From: Melioribacter roseus
GTDB lineage: Bacteria > Bacteroidota > Ignavibacteria > Ignavibacteriales > Melioribacteraceae
Reading direction: 5' to 3'
Length of the DNA stretch: 64,000 nucleotides
NCBI GenBank assembly: GCA_020722065.1
Contig: DYLK01000001.1
Coordinates: 80,387 to 144,386, forward strand
The notes beneath the pieces are model-generated. The model did not search any database. It had not been told where the DNA came from and was given only the letters and a program-made list of their open reading frames with translations. Positions 1 to 10,179 of this stretch are shown one piece after another. Numbering within the stretch: the first letter of the stretch is position 1; every line of letters begins with the position of its first letter. A program made the translations under genes and the position numbers.

Positions 1-1425
1 AAAGCAAAATTTACATATAGTCGCTATAAACCAATAATTCTAAGTAAAGAACTTGAATTTGAAGAAGTTAATAAATTAATTGAATATCAGAATGAAATTC
101 CAGGGTTAAATGTTTCGATAAAATTTATTCGAGATTATGGTTACGGAGTAAATGGTAGTCATATTTTTGGGTATTTAAATGAAATTTCATCTACTCAGTT
201 AAAAATTAATCCAAATTACGAAGCTGGTGATGAATATGGGGCTTCGGGAATTGAAAAAAGTTATGAGAAATATTTACACGGGGAAGAAGGGAAAAAATTT
301 GCAGTTGTTGATTCAAAACAAAGATTTATCAAATTTCTGACAGAAAATGAGTTTGATGTTGCTGCTATAAAAGGGAATGATTTAGTTCTAACAATTGATA
401 AACAATCACAAATTGCAGCTGAAAAAATGATGGAAGGGAAAAAAGGATCAGTTGTTGCACTAGATCCAAAAACAGGTGAAATAATTGCACTTGTAAGTTC
501 GCCATCTTTTGATTTGAAAACAATTTCAACATTAAATAAAAAGGAATGGCGAGAAATTGTTAATCATCCCGAAAAGCCACTTTTTAACCGTGCTACAATG
601 TCTATTTATCCTCCAGGTTCATCTATCAAACCAATTGAAGCTCTTGCAGCATATAACGAAGGTTTCATTACAAAAGACACAAGATTTCATTGTTCAGGCG
701 GAATTACTTATGGAAATCACTTTTTCGGTTGCGATCACATTCACGGTAGTATGGATTTGCTAAGTTCAATTGAAAAATCTTGCAATACTTACTATTACGA
801 AGTTTTTCTAAAAATGGGATATCCGACATGGTTAAAATATTTTAAAATGTTCGGGTTCGGTCGCAAAACAAACATTGATATTTTAGAAGAATCTCGCGGA
901 ATTTTACCGGATTCCAACTACTTTAATAGATATTTAGGAAAAGGGAAATGGAACACGGGAATGCTCTTGAGTTTAAGTATTGGACAAGGAGAACTTGCTG
1001 TAACACCAATTCAAATGGCACAATATGTTGCTTTAATTGCAAACAACGGAAAAACAATTCAACCGCATTTTGTTAAAGGAATTATTGATTCTAAATCAAA
1101 TAAATACAATGAATTAAGATTCCCAGAAATTAAAATTGACGTTGACCAACAAAAACTAAATGTAATTAAAAAAGGAATGGAATTAGTAGTAAATGGAGCG
1201 GGAACAGCAACAAACATCCATTCCGATTTGGTTAAAATTGCTGGAAAAACTGGAACTGCTCAAAATCCACACGGGAAAAATCACGCAATATTCGTATCTT
1301 TTGCTCCATCTGAAAATCCAGAAATTGTTGTAGTTGTGGTAGTTGAAAATGCAGGTTATGGTTCAACACACGCAGCTCCAATCGCCAAAAAAGTTATTGA
1401 TACATTTTTAAGGTTAAAAGAATGA
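1..1425 (+). CDS. mrdA: Penicillin-binding protein 2 (5' end cut off by window)
   Basis: The reading frame is open from base 1, so this is the C-terminal 474 residues of a longer protein. PBP2 is the transpeptidase of the elongasome and cross-links peptidoglycan during side-wall growth in the periplasm. The visible part holds the end of the dimerisation region (with the typical YGxxGxGIEKxYE-type segment near codons 80-90) and the whole transpeptidase domain. The three catalytic motifs are present: SSIK with nucleophile Ser at codon 207 and Lys at 210, SCN at 260-262, and KTG at 416-418. It overlaps rodA by 4 bases, the usual PBP2-RodA pairing; mreBCD would be expected upstream but lies outside. 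The first ATG in view, at 427, is internal and not the true start. Confidence 0.96.
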   Translation, partial: KAKFTYSRYKPIILSKELEFEEVNKLIEYQNEIPGLNVSIKFIRDYGYGVNGSHIFGYLNEISSTQLKINPNYEAGDEYGASGIEKSYEKYLHGEEGKKFAVVDSKQRFIKFLTENEFDVAAIKGNDLVLTIDKQSQIAAEKMMEGKKGSVVALDPKTGEIIALVSSPSFDLKTISTLNKKEWREIVNHPEKPLFNRATMSIYPPGSSIKPIEALAAYNEGFITKDTRFHCSGGITYGNHFFGCDHIHGSMDLLSSIEKSCNTYYYEVFLKMGYPTWLKYFKMFGFGRKTNIDILEESRGILPDSNYFNRYLGKGKWNTGMLLSLSIGQGELAVTPIQMAQYVALIANNGKTIQPHFVKGIIDSKSNKYNELRFPEIKIDVDQQKLNVIKKGMELVVNGAGTATNIHSDLVKIAGKTGTAQNPHGKNHAIFVSFAPSENPEIVVVVVVENAGYGSTHAAPIAKKVIDTFLRLKE

Positions 1426-2651
1426 AAATCAAAGAAAATCTGATTGACAAAATAGATTATTGGTTAATTCTTCCAGTAATCGGACTTGTAATTTTTGGTT
1501 TACTTTCCTTAAAAAGCTCAACTTCTGAAAATTTGCTTGCATCGGGAAATTTTAATAAACAAGTCGTTTTCATCATAATTTCATTAGTAGTTTTTTTTAT
1601 TTTTGCATTCATTCCATCACGATTATTCCGATTATTTTCAATTCCATTTTATGTTATTTCTTTACTTTCTTTGGTTTTAGTTCTGATTCTCGGTAGAACA
1701 GTCTCTGGGGCAAAAAGTTGGATTGATTTCGGTCTCATTGGTTTTCAGCCAGCAGAATTAAGCAAATTAGCTTATGTCTTATTCATGTCATTTTGGCTTT
1801 CCAAAAAAAATGTGGATATCAACCAACCAAAATATTTAGCAATTACCACTTTATTTTCAATTATTCCAATATTTTTAATACTTGCTGAACCAGATTTAGG
1901 TACTGTAATAATATATTCTATTCTTTTTATTGGGTATTTATTTTGGGCTGGAATAAATATTTTTGGTCTTTTTGTGATTATTTCACCGCCACTTATACTT
2001 TTTATTTCATTTTTTGGCACTTTTGCTATGATGATTGGCTTAATTCTGATAATTATTGCGTTATTTTATTTCAGGAAAGATGTTTTTGTCAGTTTGTCAA
2101 TTTTCATATCAAATATTGCTGGAATTTTACTATTTGAATTTGCTATAAAACTACTTCGTCCGCATCAACAACAAAGAATATTAACTTTTCTAAATCCAGC
2201 AGCTGATCCACTTGGGTCAGGTTATAATGCATTGCAAGCACAAATTGCTATTGGTTCCGGTGGATTATTCGGTCGTGGTTTTATGGAAGGAACACAAACC
2301 CAATTGAGATTTATTCCAGAACAATGGACTGATTTTATTTTTAGCGTAATTGGCGAAGAATTTGGTTTTTTAGGTTCGATTATTGTCGTAATTCTATTCG
2401 CGATAATATTTTTTAGATTATTAACACTTGCCCAAAAATTAAAAAATCGCTTTGAAAGTTTTGTAACTTTAGGAGTTTTATTAACACTTTTCTTCCATTT
2501 TTTGATTAACATTGGAATGAATATCGGTTTAGCTCCAATTATTGGAATTCCTTTGCCATTTATCAGTTATGGTGGGACAGCATTTTTAACCTATTCGGCT
2601 ATGATGGGATTAATTATCAGTTTTTATAGAACAAATAACGAGCATGTTTAA
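1422..2651 (+). CDS. rodA: Rod shape-determining peptidoglycan polymerase RodA
   Basis: This is a SEDS-family glycosyltransferase of 409 residues that polymerises lipid II into glycan strands together with PBP2. About ten hydrophobic membrane segments are visible. Family landmarks include GAKSWIDFG followed by QPAE, EPDLGT, the loop with QRILTFLNP and GSGGLFGRG, and PEQWTDFIFSVIGEE, whose Asp corresponds to the catalytic residue of SEDS proteins. The C-terminal PLPFISYGGT motif is also present. The start overlaps the PBP2 stop (ATGA), so the two are translationally coupled. RodA rather than FtsW is favoured by the PBP2 neighbour. Confidence 0.96.
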   Translation: MKIKENLIDKIDYWLILPVIGLVIFGLLSLKSSTSENLLASGNFNKQVVFIIISLVVFFIFAFIPSRLFRLFSIPFYVISLLSLVLVLILGRTVSGAKSWIDFGLIGFQPAELSKLAYVLFMSFWLSKKNVDINQPKYLAITTLFSIIPIFLILAEPDLGTVIIYSILFIGYLFWAGINIFGLFVIISPPLILFISFFGTFAMMIGLILIIIALFYFRKDVFVSLSIFISNIAGILLFEFAIKLLRPHQQQRILTFLNPAADPLGSGYNALQAQIAIGSGGLFGRGFMEGTQTQLRFIPEQWTDFIFSVIGEEFGFLGSIIVVILFAIIFFRLLTLAQKLKNRFESFVTLGVLLTLFFHFLINIGMNIGLAPIIGIPLPFISYGGTAFLTYSAMMGLIISFYRTNNEHV

Positions 2652-3466
2652 TGAAATCTACAGAAAAATTAATCACTAAAATTTTACAGCAAAAACATAT
2701 TTGTGTTGGACTTGACACGGATTTTAATAAAATTCCAAAATCTATCCAATATGAAAAGAATCCTATATTTGAATTTAACAAACGAATAATCGAACAAACG
2801 TATGAATTTTCTGCCGCTTATAAAATTAATCTTGCTTTTTATGAAAAATTAGGAAGTTTAGGTTTTGAAATTCTATCGCAAACGATGGAAATAATTCCCA
2901 AAGATATTTTTGTAATAGGTGATGCAAAGCGTGGCGATATTGGAAATACTGCACAAATGTATGCCGAAAGTTTATTTGAACATTTTAATTTTGATGCATC
3001 TACAATTAATCCATTAATGGGAATCGATTCTGCTGAACCATTTCTAAATTATTCTGACAAATTGCATTTCGTTTTAACTTTGACAAGTAATCCAAGTGCA
3101 AATGATTTTCAGAAAATAAAACTGGAAAATGGAAAATATCTTTATGAAGAAATAATTTCCAAAGCAATAAAATGGTCAGAAAATGTTGGATTTGTTTTTG
3201 GAGCAACGAATTTTGAACTACTGAAAAAAACGATTCCGCAATTTGAAAACAGATTTGTTTTACTTCCTGGAGTTGGAACACAAGGCGGTTCGTTAAAAGA
3301 TGTTGTGGCGGAATTTTATTCGCGAGAAAATCGTAATTTTGTTATAAATGTAAGTCGAGACATAATTTATGCTGGCAACGATAATAATTTTGATTTGGCG
3401 GCAAAAGAAAGAATTATTTTTTATAATGATGCTGTAAATAAAATAATTGATGAAATAAATGGATAA
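2651..3466 (+). CDS. pyrF: Orotidine 5'-phosphate decarboxylase, type 2
   Basis: This enzyme decarboxylates OMP to UMP, the last step of de novo pyrimidine synthesis, in the cytoplasm. The 271-residue protein is of the longer type-2 subfamily found in Bacteroidota, Myxococcota and Actinomycetota. The N-terminal CVGLDTD segment and the catalytic DAKRGD motif (Asp91, Lys93, Asp96) are present, as is a C-terminal phosphate-binding PGVGTQGG loop. The start shares one base with the rodA stop (TAATG), indicating coupled translation in a cell-wall/pyrimidine operon. Confidence 0.96.
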   Translation: MKSTEKLITKILQQKHICVGLDTDFNKIPKSIQYEKNPIFEFNKRIIEQTYEFSAAYKINLAFYEKLGSLGFEILSQTMEIIPKDIFVIGDAKRGDIGNTAQMYAESLFEHFNFDASTINPLMGIDSAEPFLNYSDKLHFVLTLTSNPSANDFQKIKLENGKYLYEEIISKAIKWSENVGFVFGATNFELLKKTIPQFENRFVLLPGVGTQGGSLKDVVAEFYSRENRNFVINVSRDIIYAGNDNNFDLAAKERIIFYNDAVNKIIDEING

Positions 3467-4934
3467 AAATCATCAGATATATGAAAAATACTTATATCCG
3501 ATTTGGGAAAAGCAAGAATTTACTGAAGAAATAAAAACTGCAGATGGAAAAGAAATAAAAATCCTTTCAGTTGGCGAACGCAATTCAGATTCTGGTCCAG
3601 ATTTCAAAAACGCAAAAATTTTAATAAATAACATAATTTTTATTGGCGATATTGAAATTGAAATTGATTATTCAGCCTGGAAATCACACGGACACAATAT
3701 TAACAAAAACTACAATCACGTCATCCTTCATCTTTCGATTAATAATCCAACAAATTTAACGCACGTTTATGCTGAAAATGGGCGGAAAATCCCTTCGGTT
3801 AATATCAGTAAATATCTATCAATGGATTTTATTGATACAATTAAAAACCAAGAATTTTCTGAAAATAAAGATAAAATCCATCTAAAATGTGAAGATAAGG
3901 TGGAAAATGTAGATTATTTTATCAAAGAAAAATTTGTTGCCGAGTTGGGTTTTGAAAAATATCAGCAAAAAATTAGTAGAATGAAACATCGTTTGTTAGA
4001 ATTGAAATTTCTATCAGAAAATCAGATTAAGGAACCAAAAATTAATTATGAATTACCAGCAAAATACTATGAGTCGGATTTTCTTCCAGTTGATTTCAAA
4101 CAATCGCAACTTTGGGAACAGTTATTCTATGAATATTTAGCAGAATCACTTGGTTTTATGAAAAATCGAGAACCGATGAGAAAATTGGCAATTCTTTTGA
4201 ATTTGGATTATTTGAGAAAAATCGGGAAAGATGAAAATCAAATTATTAGAATTCAATCTATGTTGTTTGCGATAAGTGGCTTATTGACAAATTTTAGCGA
4301 GACCGAAATTCCCGAATCCGATGATTATCAAAGGGAATTATTGCAAAATTGGTCAGAAATTAAAACTATTTACGATAGTGAATTTATGAACGAGTTAGAT
4401 TGGCAATTTTTCAAGATGAGACCACAGAATTTCCCGACAATCAGAATTGCTGCACTTTCTAAATTTGTATCGCAAATATTGAATGAAAATCTAATCAAAC
4501 AACTTTTCCGTGAAATCAATTCCGAAAAGAAAATAGCAGAAATAATAAATAATTTACAAGGGCAATTTATTCAGAAATCATTTGGATTTTGGAAAAATCA
4601 TTTCACTTTTTACAAGCCAGCAAAGACAGAAATTAAATATTTTGTGGGACAATCTCGAGCTAATGAAATAATAATAAACGTTGTTTTACCTTTTTTTGGA
4701 TTGTATTCTGAAATATTTGGATTGAGTGATTCGAATGCAAAAATCTTGAAAATTTTAAATATTTACAAAATGCGAAATGAATATCAAGTTGTAAACGAAT
4801 TATCTAACAAAATTGGACTTGATAAATTGATAAATCGAGGATTATTTTCACAAGGAATTTTATTTTTATATAAAAATTATTGCACAAAAAATCGTTGTAA
4901 AGAGTGTAAAATTGGAAAGGAAGTATTTAGTTGA
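3459..4934 (+). CDS. DUF2851 family protein of unknown function
   Basis: This 491-residue protein matches my recollection of the DUF2851 family, largely restricted to Bacteroidota and relatives. The N-terminal 130 residues carry the recognisable pattern: IW near residue 15, SGPDFKNAKI, GDIEIEI, SAWKSHGH and NYNHVILH. The middle is helical and basic. The C-terminus has a cysteine cluster (CTKNRCKECK) that could bind a metal. There is no signal peptide, so it is probably cytoplasmic. Its start overlaps pyrF by 8 bases. The function is not known to me; co-transcription with pyrF is conserved context at best, not proof of a link. Confidence 0.85.
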   Translation: MDKNHQIYEKYLYPIWEKQEFTEEIKTADGKEIKILSVGERNSDSGPDFKNAKILINNIIFIGDIEIEIDYSAWKSHGHNINKNYNHVILHLSINNPTNLTHVYAENGRKIPSVNISKYLSMDFIDTIKNQEFSENKDKIHLKCEDKVENVDYFIKEKFVAELGFEKYQQKISRMKHRLLELKFLSENQIKEPKINYELPAKYYESDFLPVDFKQSQLWEQLFYEYLAESLGFMKNREPMRKLAILLNLDYLRKIGKDENQIIRIQSMLFAISGLLTNFSETEIPESDDYQRELLQNWSEIKTIYDSEFMNELDWQFFKMRPQNFPTIRIAALSKFVSQILNENLIKQLFREINSEKKIAEIINNLQGQFIQKSFGFWKNHFTFYKPAKTEIKYFVGQSRANEIIINVVLPFFGLYSEIFGLSDSNAKILKILNIYKMRNEYQVVNELSNKIGLDKLINRGLFSQGILFLYKNYCTKNRCKECKIGKEVFS

Positions 4935-4994
4935 AAAGTTTGTTATAAGAAAATTGTAAATTAACACATTGAATCTTATTTAATTAGAGCTGAA

Positions 4995-6374
4995 ATGGAA
5001 AAGAAAAAATACGATGTAATTGTGATTGGTAGCGGTCCTGGTGGCGAAGGTGCAGCTATGAAATTGGCAAAATCGGGAAAATCTGTAGCGATGTGCGATT
5101 ATTTTTCGAACATTGGAGGAAATTCAACACGGAAAGGAACAATTCCAAGTAAAGCATTAAGACATGCAACAGAAATTTTTGATGATGAAAATAAATTATC
5201 ACATCGTAACTTCAAAGATTTATTGAAAAAGGCGAATGATGTAATAGCAAAACAACAAACTTTACGGCGTTCATTTTACGATAGAAATTGGATTGACATA
5301 CTTGATGGACATGCAAAGTTTGTGAATTCAAATACTATTGAAGTTACTCTTACAAATGGAAATTTAGAACAATATGAAGCCGATTATTTTGTAATTGCTA
5401 CTGGCTCTCGTCCATATCATCCTGAAGATGTAGATTTTTCGAATCCCAGAATTCTTGATAGCGATACAATTCTTGAACTCGAAGAACATCCGAAATCAAT
5501 AACAATATACGGAGCTGGCGTAATTGGTTGTGAATATGCTTCAATTTTTCGTGGTTTACGCACAAAAGTAAATTTAATTAATAATCGATCTCAGCTTTTA
5601 TCTTTTTTGGACGATGAAATTATAGATGCATTAAGTTATCACTTACGAGAAAATGGAGTTTTGATAAGGCATAATGAAGAATATGAGAAAGTGGTCCCTG
5701 ATGAAACTGGAGTTACAGTTTTTCTAAAATCAAATAAGCAAATAAAAGCTGATTATCTTTTCTGGGCACAAGGAAGAACAGGAAATTCTCAAAATATGGG
5801 TTTAGAAAAATTGGGAATAGTTGTAGATTATAAAGGTTCAATTAAAGTTAATGAACATTTTCAAACAGAAATTGACCATATTTATGCCGTAGGCGATGTA
5901 ATAGGTTATCCGAGTTTAGCAAGTGCTTCTTATGACCAAGGTAGGTTTGCAGCTAGTCATATTGTTGATGGAAATAGAGTCGAAGAAACAAAATTAACCA
6001 AATTTATCCCTACAGGAATTTATACTTTACCTGAAATAAGTTCAGTCGGTTTAACCGAAAAGCAATTGACTGAAAAGAAAATTCCTTATGAATCTGGGAG
6101 AGCATTTTTTCGTACTTTAGCAAGAGCACAAATAACAGGAAAAACTACTGGAATGCTAAAAATATTATTTCACCCTAAAACGTTCGAAATTTTTGGAGTA
6201 CATTGTTTTGGTAGCGGAGCCTCTGAAATTATACATATCGGGCAAGCTATTTTATCGCAAGATAATGGTGGAAATAAACTTACATATTTTATAGATACAA
6301 CTTTTAATTACCCAACAATGGCTGAAGCTTATAGAGTTGCGGCTTTGAACGGGCTAAATAGGATTTCACATTAA
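4995..6374 (+). CDS. sthA: Soluble pyridine nucleotide transhydrogenase
   Basis: This flavoprotein reversibly transfers hydride between NADPH and NAD+ in the cytoplasm. The 459 residues align along their whole length with my recollection of E. coli SthA. Landmarks are an N-terminal FAD site [22 protein letters not shown], the NAD(P) site [16 protein letters not shown], the second FAD motif [15 protein letters not shown], and a C-terminal dimer interface ending in [18 protein letters not shown]. Related dihydrolipoyl dehydrogenases carry a redox CxxxxC pair just before IPSK. Here that stretch is [13 protein letters not shown], with no cysteine at all, which fits a transhydrogenase rather than a disulfide reductase. 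The start is the ATG after a 60-base gap. Confidence 0.93.
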   Translation: MEKKKYDVIVIGSGPGGEGAAMKLAKSGKSVAMCDYFSNIGGNSTRKGTIPSKALRHATEIFDDENKLSHRNFKDLLKKANDVIAKQQTLRRSFYDRNWIDILDGHAKFVNSNTIEVTLTNGNLEQYEADYFVIATGSRPYHPEDVDFSNPRILDSDTILELEEHPKSITIYGAGVIGCEYASIFRGLRTKVNLINNRSQLLSFLDDEIIDALSYHLRENGVLIRHNEEYEKVVPDETGVTVFLKSNKQIKADYLFWAQGRTGNSQNMGLEKLGIVVDYKGSIKVNEHFQTEIDHIYAVGDVIGYPSLASASYDQGRFAASHIVDGNRVEETKLTKFIPTGIYTLPEISSVGLTEKQLTEKKIPYESGRAFFRTLARAQITGKTTGMLKILFHPKTFEIFGVHCFGSGASEIIHIGQAILSQDNGGNKLTYFIDTTFNYPTMAEAYRVAALNGLNRISH

Positions 6375-6424
6375 ATAAAAAATGCTTGCATATATTCAAA
6401 TAACAAATTATTTTTCGATAACCA

Positions 6425-6443
6425 ATTGTTCATTTCGAACAAT
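6425..6443. repeat. Short inverted repeat upstream of rho
   Basis: ATTGTTC and GAACAAT form a perfect 7-base inverted repeat around a 5-base loop, about 70 bases before the rho start codon. It could be an operator or a leader hairpin. No T-tract follows, so it is not a standard terminator. Function is a guess. Confidence 0.25.
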
Positions 6444-6511
6444 ATCATTTAATCAAATTATTTTCCCATGATTTACTGAAGTTTATTATTAAAATAGGAA
6501 CATGTCAGCCG

Positions 6512-7759
6512 ATGGATATTTCTGCACTCCAATCAATGAAACTCGCCGATTTATATGAAATCGCAAAAAACTTAAATTTAGACCACTACCGAGACCTTAG
6601 AAAACAAGATTTGATTATTCAAATACTTGAGGAACAATCCAAAAAAGATGGAATGACTTTTTCTAAAGGTGTTCTTGAAACAATGCAAGATGGCTATGGA
6701 TTTTTAAGGTCAGCTGATTACAATTATCTTGCATCGCCAGATGATATTTACATTTCTCCATCTCAAATCAAAAGATTTTATCTAAAAACTGGTGATTTGG
6801 TAAGCGGTCAAGTTCGTCCTCCTAAAGATGGTGAAAAGTTCTTTGCCCTTCTAAAAATTGAAGCAGTTAATGATGCTCCACCAGAAAAAGCCAAAAATCG
6901 TACTCTTTTTGATAACTTAACACCACTTTATCCAACAAAAAGATTGAAATTAGAATCAGCCCCTGGCGAGTATTCGATGAGAATTGTAGATTTACTTTCC
7001 CCAATTGGGAAAGGACAAAGAGGTTTAATAGTTTCACCTCCTAAAAGTGGCAAAACAATACTTTTGCAAAAAATGGCAAATTCCATTTTAAGGAATAATC
7101 CCGAAGTAAAATTGATGATGTTGTTGATTGATGAACGCCCTGAAGAAGTAACGGATATGAAAAGATCAGTAAACGCTGAGGTTATCAGTTCTACTTTTGA
7201 TGAACCAGCTGAAAGACACGTTCAAGTTGCAACAATGGTTATTGAAAAAGCAAAACGTTTGGTTGAAGTAGGTAAAGACGTAGTTATTTTGTTAGATAGT
7301 ATTACAAGATTAGCAAGAGCTTTTAATACAGTTATGCCTCATAGCGGAAGAATTCTTAGCGGTGGTGTCGATTCAAATGCACTTCACAAACCAAAAAGAT
7401 TTTTTGGTGCAGCAAGAAATATTGACGAAGGTGGAAGTTTAACTATCATTGCCACTGCATTAATTGAAACCGGCAGTAGAATGGATGAAGTTATCTTTGA
7501 AGAATTCAAAGGCACTGGAAATATGGAACTTGTGCTAAATCGTGATTTAGCTGATAGACGAATTTTCCCTGCAATTGATGTAAATAAAACTGGTACGAGA
7601 AAAGAAGAATTGTTAATGACTGAAGATGAACTAAACAAAGTCTGGATTTTACGTAAATTCTTGAGTGATTATTCGCCAGTTGAAGGTATGGAATTTATGA
7701 TGGACAGAATGAAAGGTACAAAATCCAACAAAGAATTCCTCCAAAATATGAACTCTTAA
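6512..7759 (+). CDS. rho: Transcription termination factor Rho
   Basis: Rho is the hexameric RNA helicase/ATPase that ends transcription at Rho-dependent sites. The 415-residue protein is a compact Rho without a long N-terminal insertion. An N-terminal Rho_N helix bundle (residues 1-45) is followed by the cold-shock-like RNA-binding domain with DGYGFLRS (about 53-60). The RecA-like motor domain contains the Walker A region SPPKSGKT (about 175-182), the Walker B region [16 protein letters not shown] and the Q-loop/R-loop segment [20 protein letters not shown]. It is a single gene with a 137-base upstream gap and its own intrinsic terminator. Confidence 0.97.
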   Translation: MDISALQSMKLADLYEIAKNLNLDHYRDLRKQDLIIQILEEQSKKDGMTFSKGVLETMQDGYGFLRSADYNYLASPDDIYISPSQIKRFYLKTGDLVSGQVRPPKDGEKFFALLKIEAVNDAPPEKAKNRTLFDNLTPLYPTKRLKLESAPGEYSMRIVDLLSPIGKGQRGLIVSPPKSGKTILLQKMANSILRNNPEVKLMMLLIDERPEEVTDMKRSVNAEVISSTFDEPAERHVQVATMVIEKAKRLVEVGKDVVILLDSITRLARAFNTVMPHSGRILSGGVDSNALHKPKRFFGAARNIDEGGSLTIIATALIETGSRMDEVIFEEFKGTGNMELVLNRDLADRRIFPAIDVNKTGTRKEELLMTEDELNKVWILRKFLSDYSPVEGMEFMMDRMKGTKSNKEFLQNMNS

Positions 7760-7792
7760 TAATTCATTTATTTAAATGTTTATCTAATAAGA

Positions 7793-7830
7793 AAAAAAGC
7801 AGTTTAGTAATACAGACTGCTTTTTTGTTT
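7793..7830 (+). terminator. Intrinsic terminator after rho
   Basis: AAAAAAGCAGT (7793-7803) and ACTGCTTTTTT (7816-7826) form a perfect 11-base stem with a 12-base loop, ending in a T-run. This is a clear Rho-independent terminator, placed between rho and pdxA. Confidence 0.85.
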
Positions 7831-7843
7831 TAACTAAAAAAAT

Positions 7844-8806
7844 ATGATAAAATTAGCTTTAACTTGCGGAGATATTAATGGGATTGGTCCAGAAATTATT
7901 TTAAAATCAATTCCATATTTTTTGAGTAAAAAAGATATTCACTTCACTGTAATTATTCCTAAAAACGTTGTCGATTTTCAGAAAAGAATACTAAGTCCAG
8001 TGATTTTTGCACAAATTGAAAAATCAGAACAAGTTGAATTTAATTTTATTGATGATACCAAAATTGAAATTGGAAAACCAACTTCAGAAAGTGGGAATAC
8101 AAGTTATAACGCAATTCTAATTGCACATAAAATGGCTATCTCAAAAAAGGTGGACGGAATTGTAACATCACCAATTTCAAAAGAAGCTTTTCATTTAGCC
8201 AATATAAATTATAAAGGTCATACCGATTTACTGGTTGAACTAACTTCTGCTAAAAATCACATGATGGTTTTTCTTTCAGATAATCTAAAAACTGGACTTG
8301 CAACAATTCACGTTCCGATTAAAGAAGTTAGCTCATCAATTGATTTTGATTTGATAAAAAATAAATTGTTACTTGCAAAGCAATTTCTCAATCACAATTT
8401 GGCTTTAGAAAATGGTAAAATAGCAGTTCTAGGATTGAACCCACATTCAGGTGAAAATGGAATTTTAGGAAACGAAGAAATTGACAAAATTATTCCAGCA
8501 ATAAAAAGTTTCGGCAAAAATTCAAACATTTTCGGTCCTTTTGTGCCAGATGCATTTTTCGGGACAAAGAATTATCAAAACTATGATTTTATTTTAGGAA
8601 TGTATCACGATCAAGTCTTAATTCCATTCAAGCTACTTAATTTTAATAATGGTGTTAATTTTACAGCTGGGTTACCATATATTCGAACTTCTCCCGATCA
8701 TGGTACAGCTTTTGACATTGCTGGGAAAAATATTTCTGATGAAAGTAGTCTTGTGGAATCAATTAAATGGGCTATTAAATTAATCGAAAAAAGAAATGGC
8801 AAATAA
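7844..8806 (+). CDS. pdxA: 4-hydroxythreonine-4-phosphate dehydrogenase
   Basis: PdxA oxidises 4-phosphohydroxy-L-threonine in the DXP-dependent pathway to pyridoxal 5'-phosphate. The 320 residues show the family landmarks: N-terminal TCGDINGIGPEI, TSPISKEAF, the metal-site GHTDLL, GLNPHSGE, and the C-terminal MYHDQVLIPFK and RTSPDHGTAFDIAG. The His and Asp residues in these segments are the metal and substrate ligands in the family. The gene follows the rho terminator and overlaps the next gene by 11 bases. Confidence 0.96.
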   Translation: MIKLALTCGDINGIGPEIILKSIPYFLSKKDIHFTVIIPKNVVDFQKRILSPVIFAQIEKSEQVEFNFIDDTKIEIGKPTSESGNTSYNAILIAHKMAISKKVDGIVTSPISKEAFHLANINYKGHTDLLVELTSAKNHMMVFLSDNLKTGLATIHVPIKEVSSSIDFDLIKNKLLLAKQFLNHNLALENGKIAVLGLNPHSGENGILGNEEIDKIIPAIKSFGKNSNIFGPFVPDAFFGTKNYQNYDFILGMYHDQVLIPFKLLNFNNGVNFTAGLPYIRTSPDHGTAFDIAGKNISDESSLVESIKWAIKLIEKRNGK

Positions 8807-9524
8807 TTCATATTCAATTGTTAGTTTGTTTTACAAAGAATTAATGAAAGATATTGATTATGCACTTTGGACTGAATATTTACTGGACATACTTTCTGAT
8901 AATAATCTAAAACCAAACAAAATTCTTGAGTTAGCTGCCGGGAATGGGGAAATCTCCAGAATTTTACAGAAAAAAGGTTTTGATTTAATTTCAAGTGATT
9001 TATCATTAGAAATGCTAAAAAATGGAAATCAAGAGAAAAAAATATGTTTTAGCTTCTATCAAATTCCACTTAAAACTAAATTCGATTTCATTTTTGCAAC
9101 ATTTGATTCATTTAATTATATATTGCAAAAGAAAAAATTCATTCATACTTTGAACGAAATATCAAACATTTTAGATTATAATGGAATTTTTACTTTTGAT
9201 GTTAGTTTGGAAAGTAATAGCATAAATAATATTGAATTACTTAATCGAAAAGGAAATTTGTCAATTGGAAGTTACAAACAAGTCAGTATTTACGACTCCA
9301 AAAAAAAGATACATACTAATAAATTTGAATTTATTACCGAAGGGAAAAAGTTGATTGAAATTCATAAACAACGAATATTCCCGTTTTATGATTATTTTGA
9401 GATGATAGAAAGAAGTGAATTATATATTGCTAATTGCTTCCAATCTTTTTCATTTATAAATGCTAATCCAAATGACGAACGAGTTCAATTTATTCTAAAA
9501 AAGAGAAAAAATGCTAAAATTTGA
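8796..9524 (+). CDS. Class I SAM-dependent methyltransferase
   Basis: This 242-residue protein has a Rossmann-type methyltransferase core. The motif I segment ILELAAGNGEIS lies at about residues 44-55, an acidic residue follows beta-2 in SSDLSLEML, and FIFATFDSFNYI matches the post-motif strand. The substrate cannot be read from the sequence. It resembles the small-molecule or ubiE-like group more than rRNA or DNA methylases. It overlaps pdxA by 11 bases and ftsE by 14 bases, so the three are probably co-transcribed. There is no signal peptide. Confidence 0.8.
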   Translation: MANNSYSIVSLFYKELMKDIDYALWTEYLLDILSDNNLKPNKILELAAGNGEISRILQKKGFDLISSDLSLEMLKNGNQEKKICFSFYQIPLKTKFDFIFATFDSFNYILQKKKFIHTLNEISNILDYNGIFTFDVSLESNSINNIELLNRKGNLSIGSYKQVSIYDSKKKIHTNKFEFITEGKKLIEIHKQRIFPFYDYFEMIERSELYIANCFQSFSFINANPNDERVQFILKKRKNAKI

Positions 9525-10179
9525 AAATGTAAACTATTCTTATAATAATAATCCGCTACTATCAAATATTAGTTTTACTGTCAAACAAGGAGAATTCGTA
9601 TTTATGATAGGGAAAAGTGGAAGCGGAAAATCGACAATTTTAAAACTTGTAAATCTAATAGAAAGACCAACTTCTGGCGAAATTGAATTTGATATTTATA
9701 AATACAAAGAAGTTCGCACACGAGAAATTCCGAAAATCAGAAGAAAAATTGGGATGATATTCCAAGACTTCAAGTTCCTTTCAGATAGAAATATCTTTGA
9801 TAATTTATCTTATATTCTTGAAATAACAGGCACAAAATCTGGTAAAGTAAAGAAAAAAGTAATGGAAATTTTAACTGAAGTGGGGATTGCACATCGCCAA
9901 AAAGCAATGATAAATGAACTTTCCGGTGGAGAATTGCAGCGGGCAGCAATAGCAAGAGCAATGCTAAATCAACCTAAATTGTTAATCTGCGACGAACCCA
10001 CAGGGAACTTAGATAATGAAACATCAGAAGAAATTATGCAACTTATTTATAAAATAAACCAAAAAGGAACAACTATTTTATTTACAACGCATAATTTGTT
10101 GTTAATAACGAACAATTCAAGAGTTTTGGAGTTGAAAAATGGGACTATTCTTGAAAAATTAGACACATACTTTGACTAA
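9511..10179 (+). CDS. ftsE: FtsE-like ABC transporter ATPase
   Basis: This 222-residue ABC nucleotide-binding domain has Walker A GKSGSGKST (about 34-42), Q-loop IGMIFQDFKFL, signature LSGGELQRAAIARA, Walker B LLICDEPTGNLD and the H-loop TTHN. The Q-loop surroundings (RRKIGMIFQD..FL.DR.IFDN) are those of FtsE, which with FtsX controls peptidoglycan hydrolases at the septum. No ftsX is next to it; downstream is the convergent adk. Another lipoprotein- or MacB-type ATPase is possible. It overlaps adk tail-to-tail by 21 bases. Confidence 0.8.
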   Translation: MLKFENVNYSYNNNPLLSNISFTVKQGEFVFMIGKSGSGKSTILKLVNLIERPTSGEIEFDIYKYKEVRTREIPKIRRKIGMIFQDFKFLSDRNIFDNLSYILEITGTKSGKVKKKVMEILTEVGIAHRQKAMINELSGGELQRAAIARAMLNQPKLLICDEPTGNLDNETSEEIMQLIYKINQKGTTILFTTHNLLLITNNSRVLELKNGTILEKLDTYFD

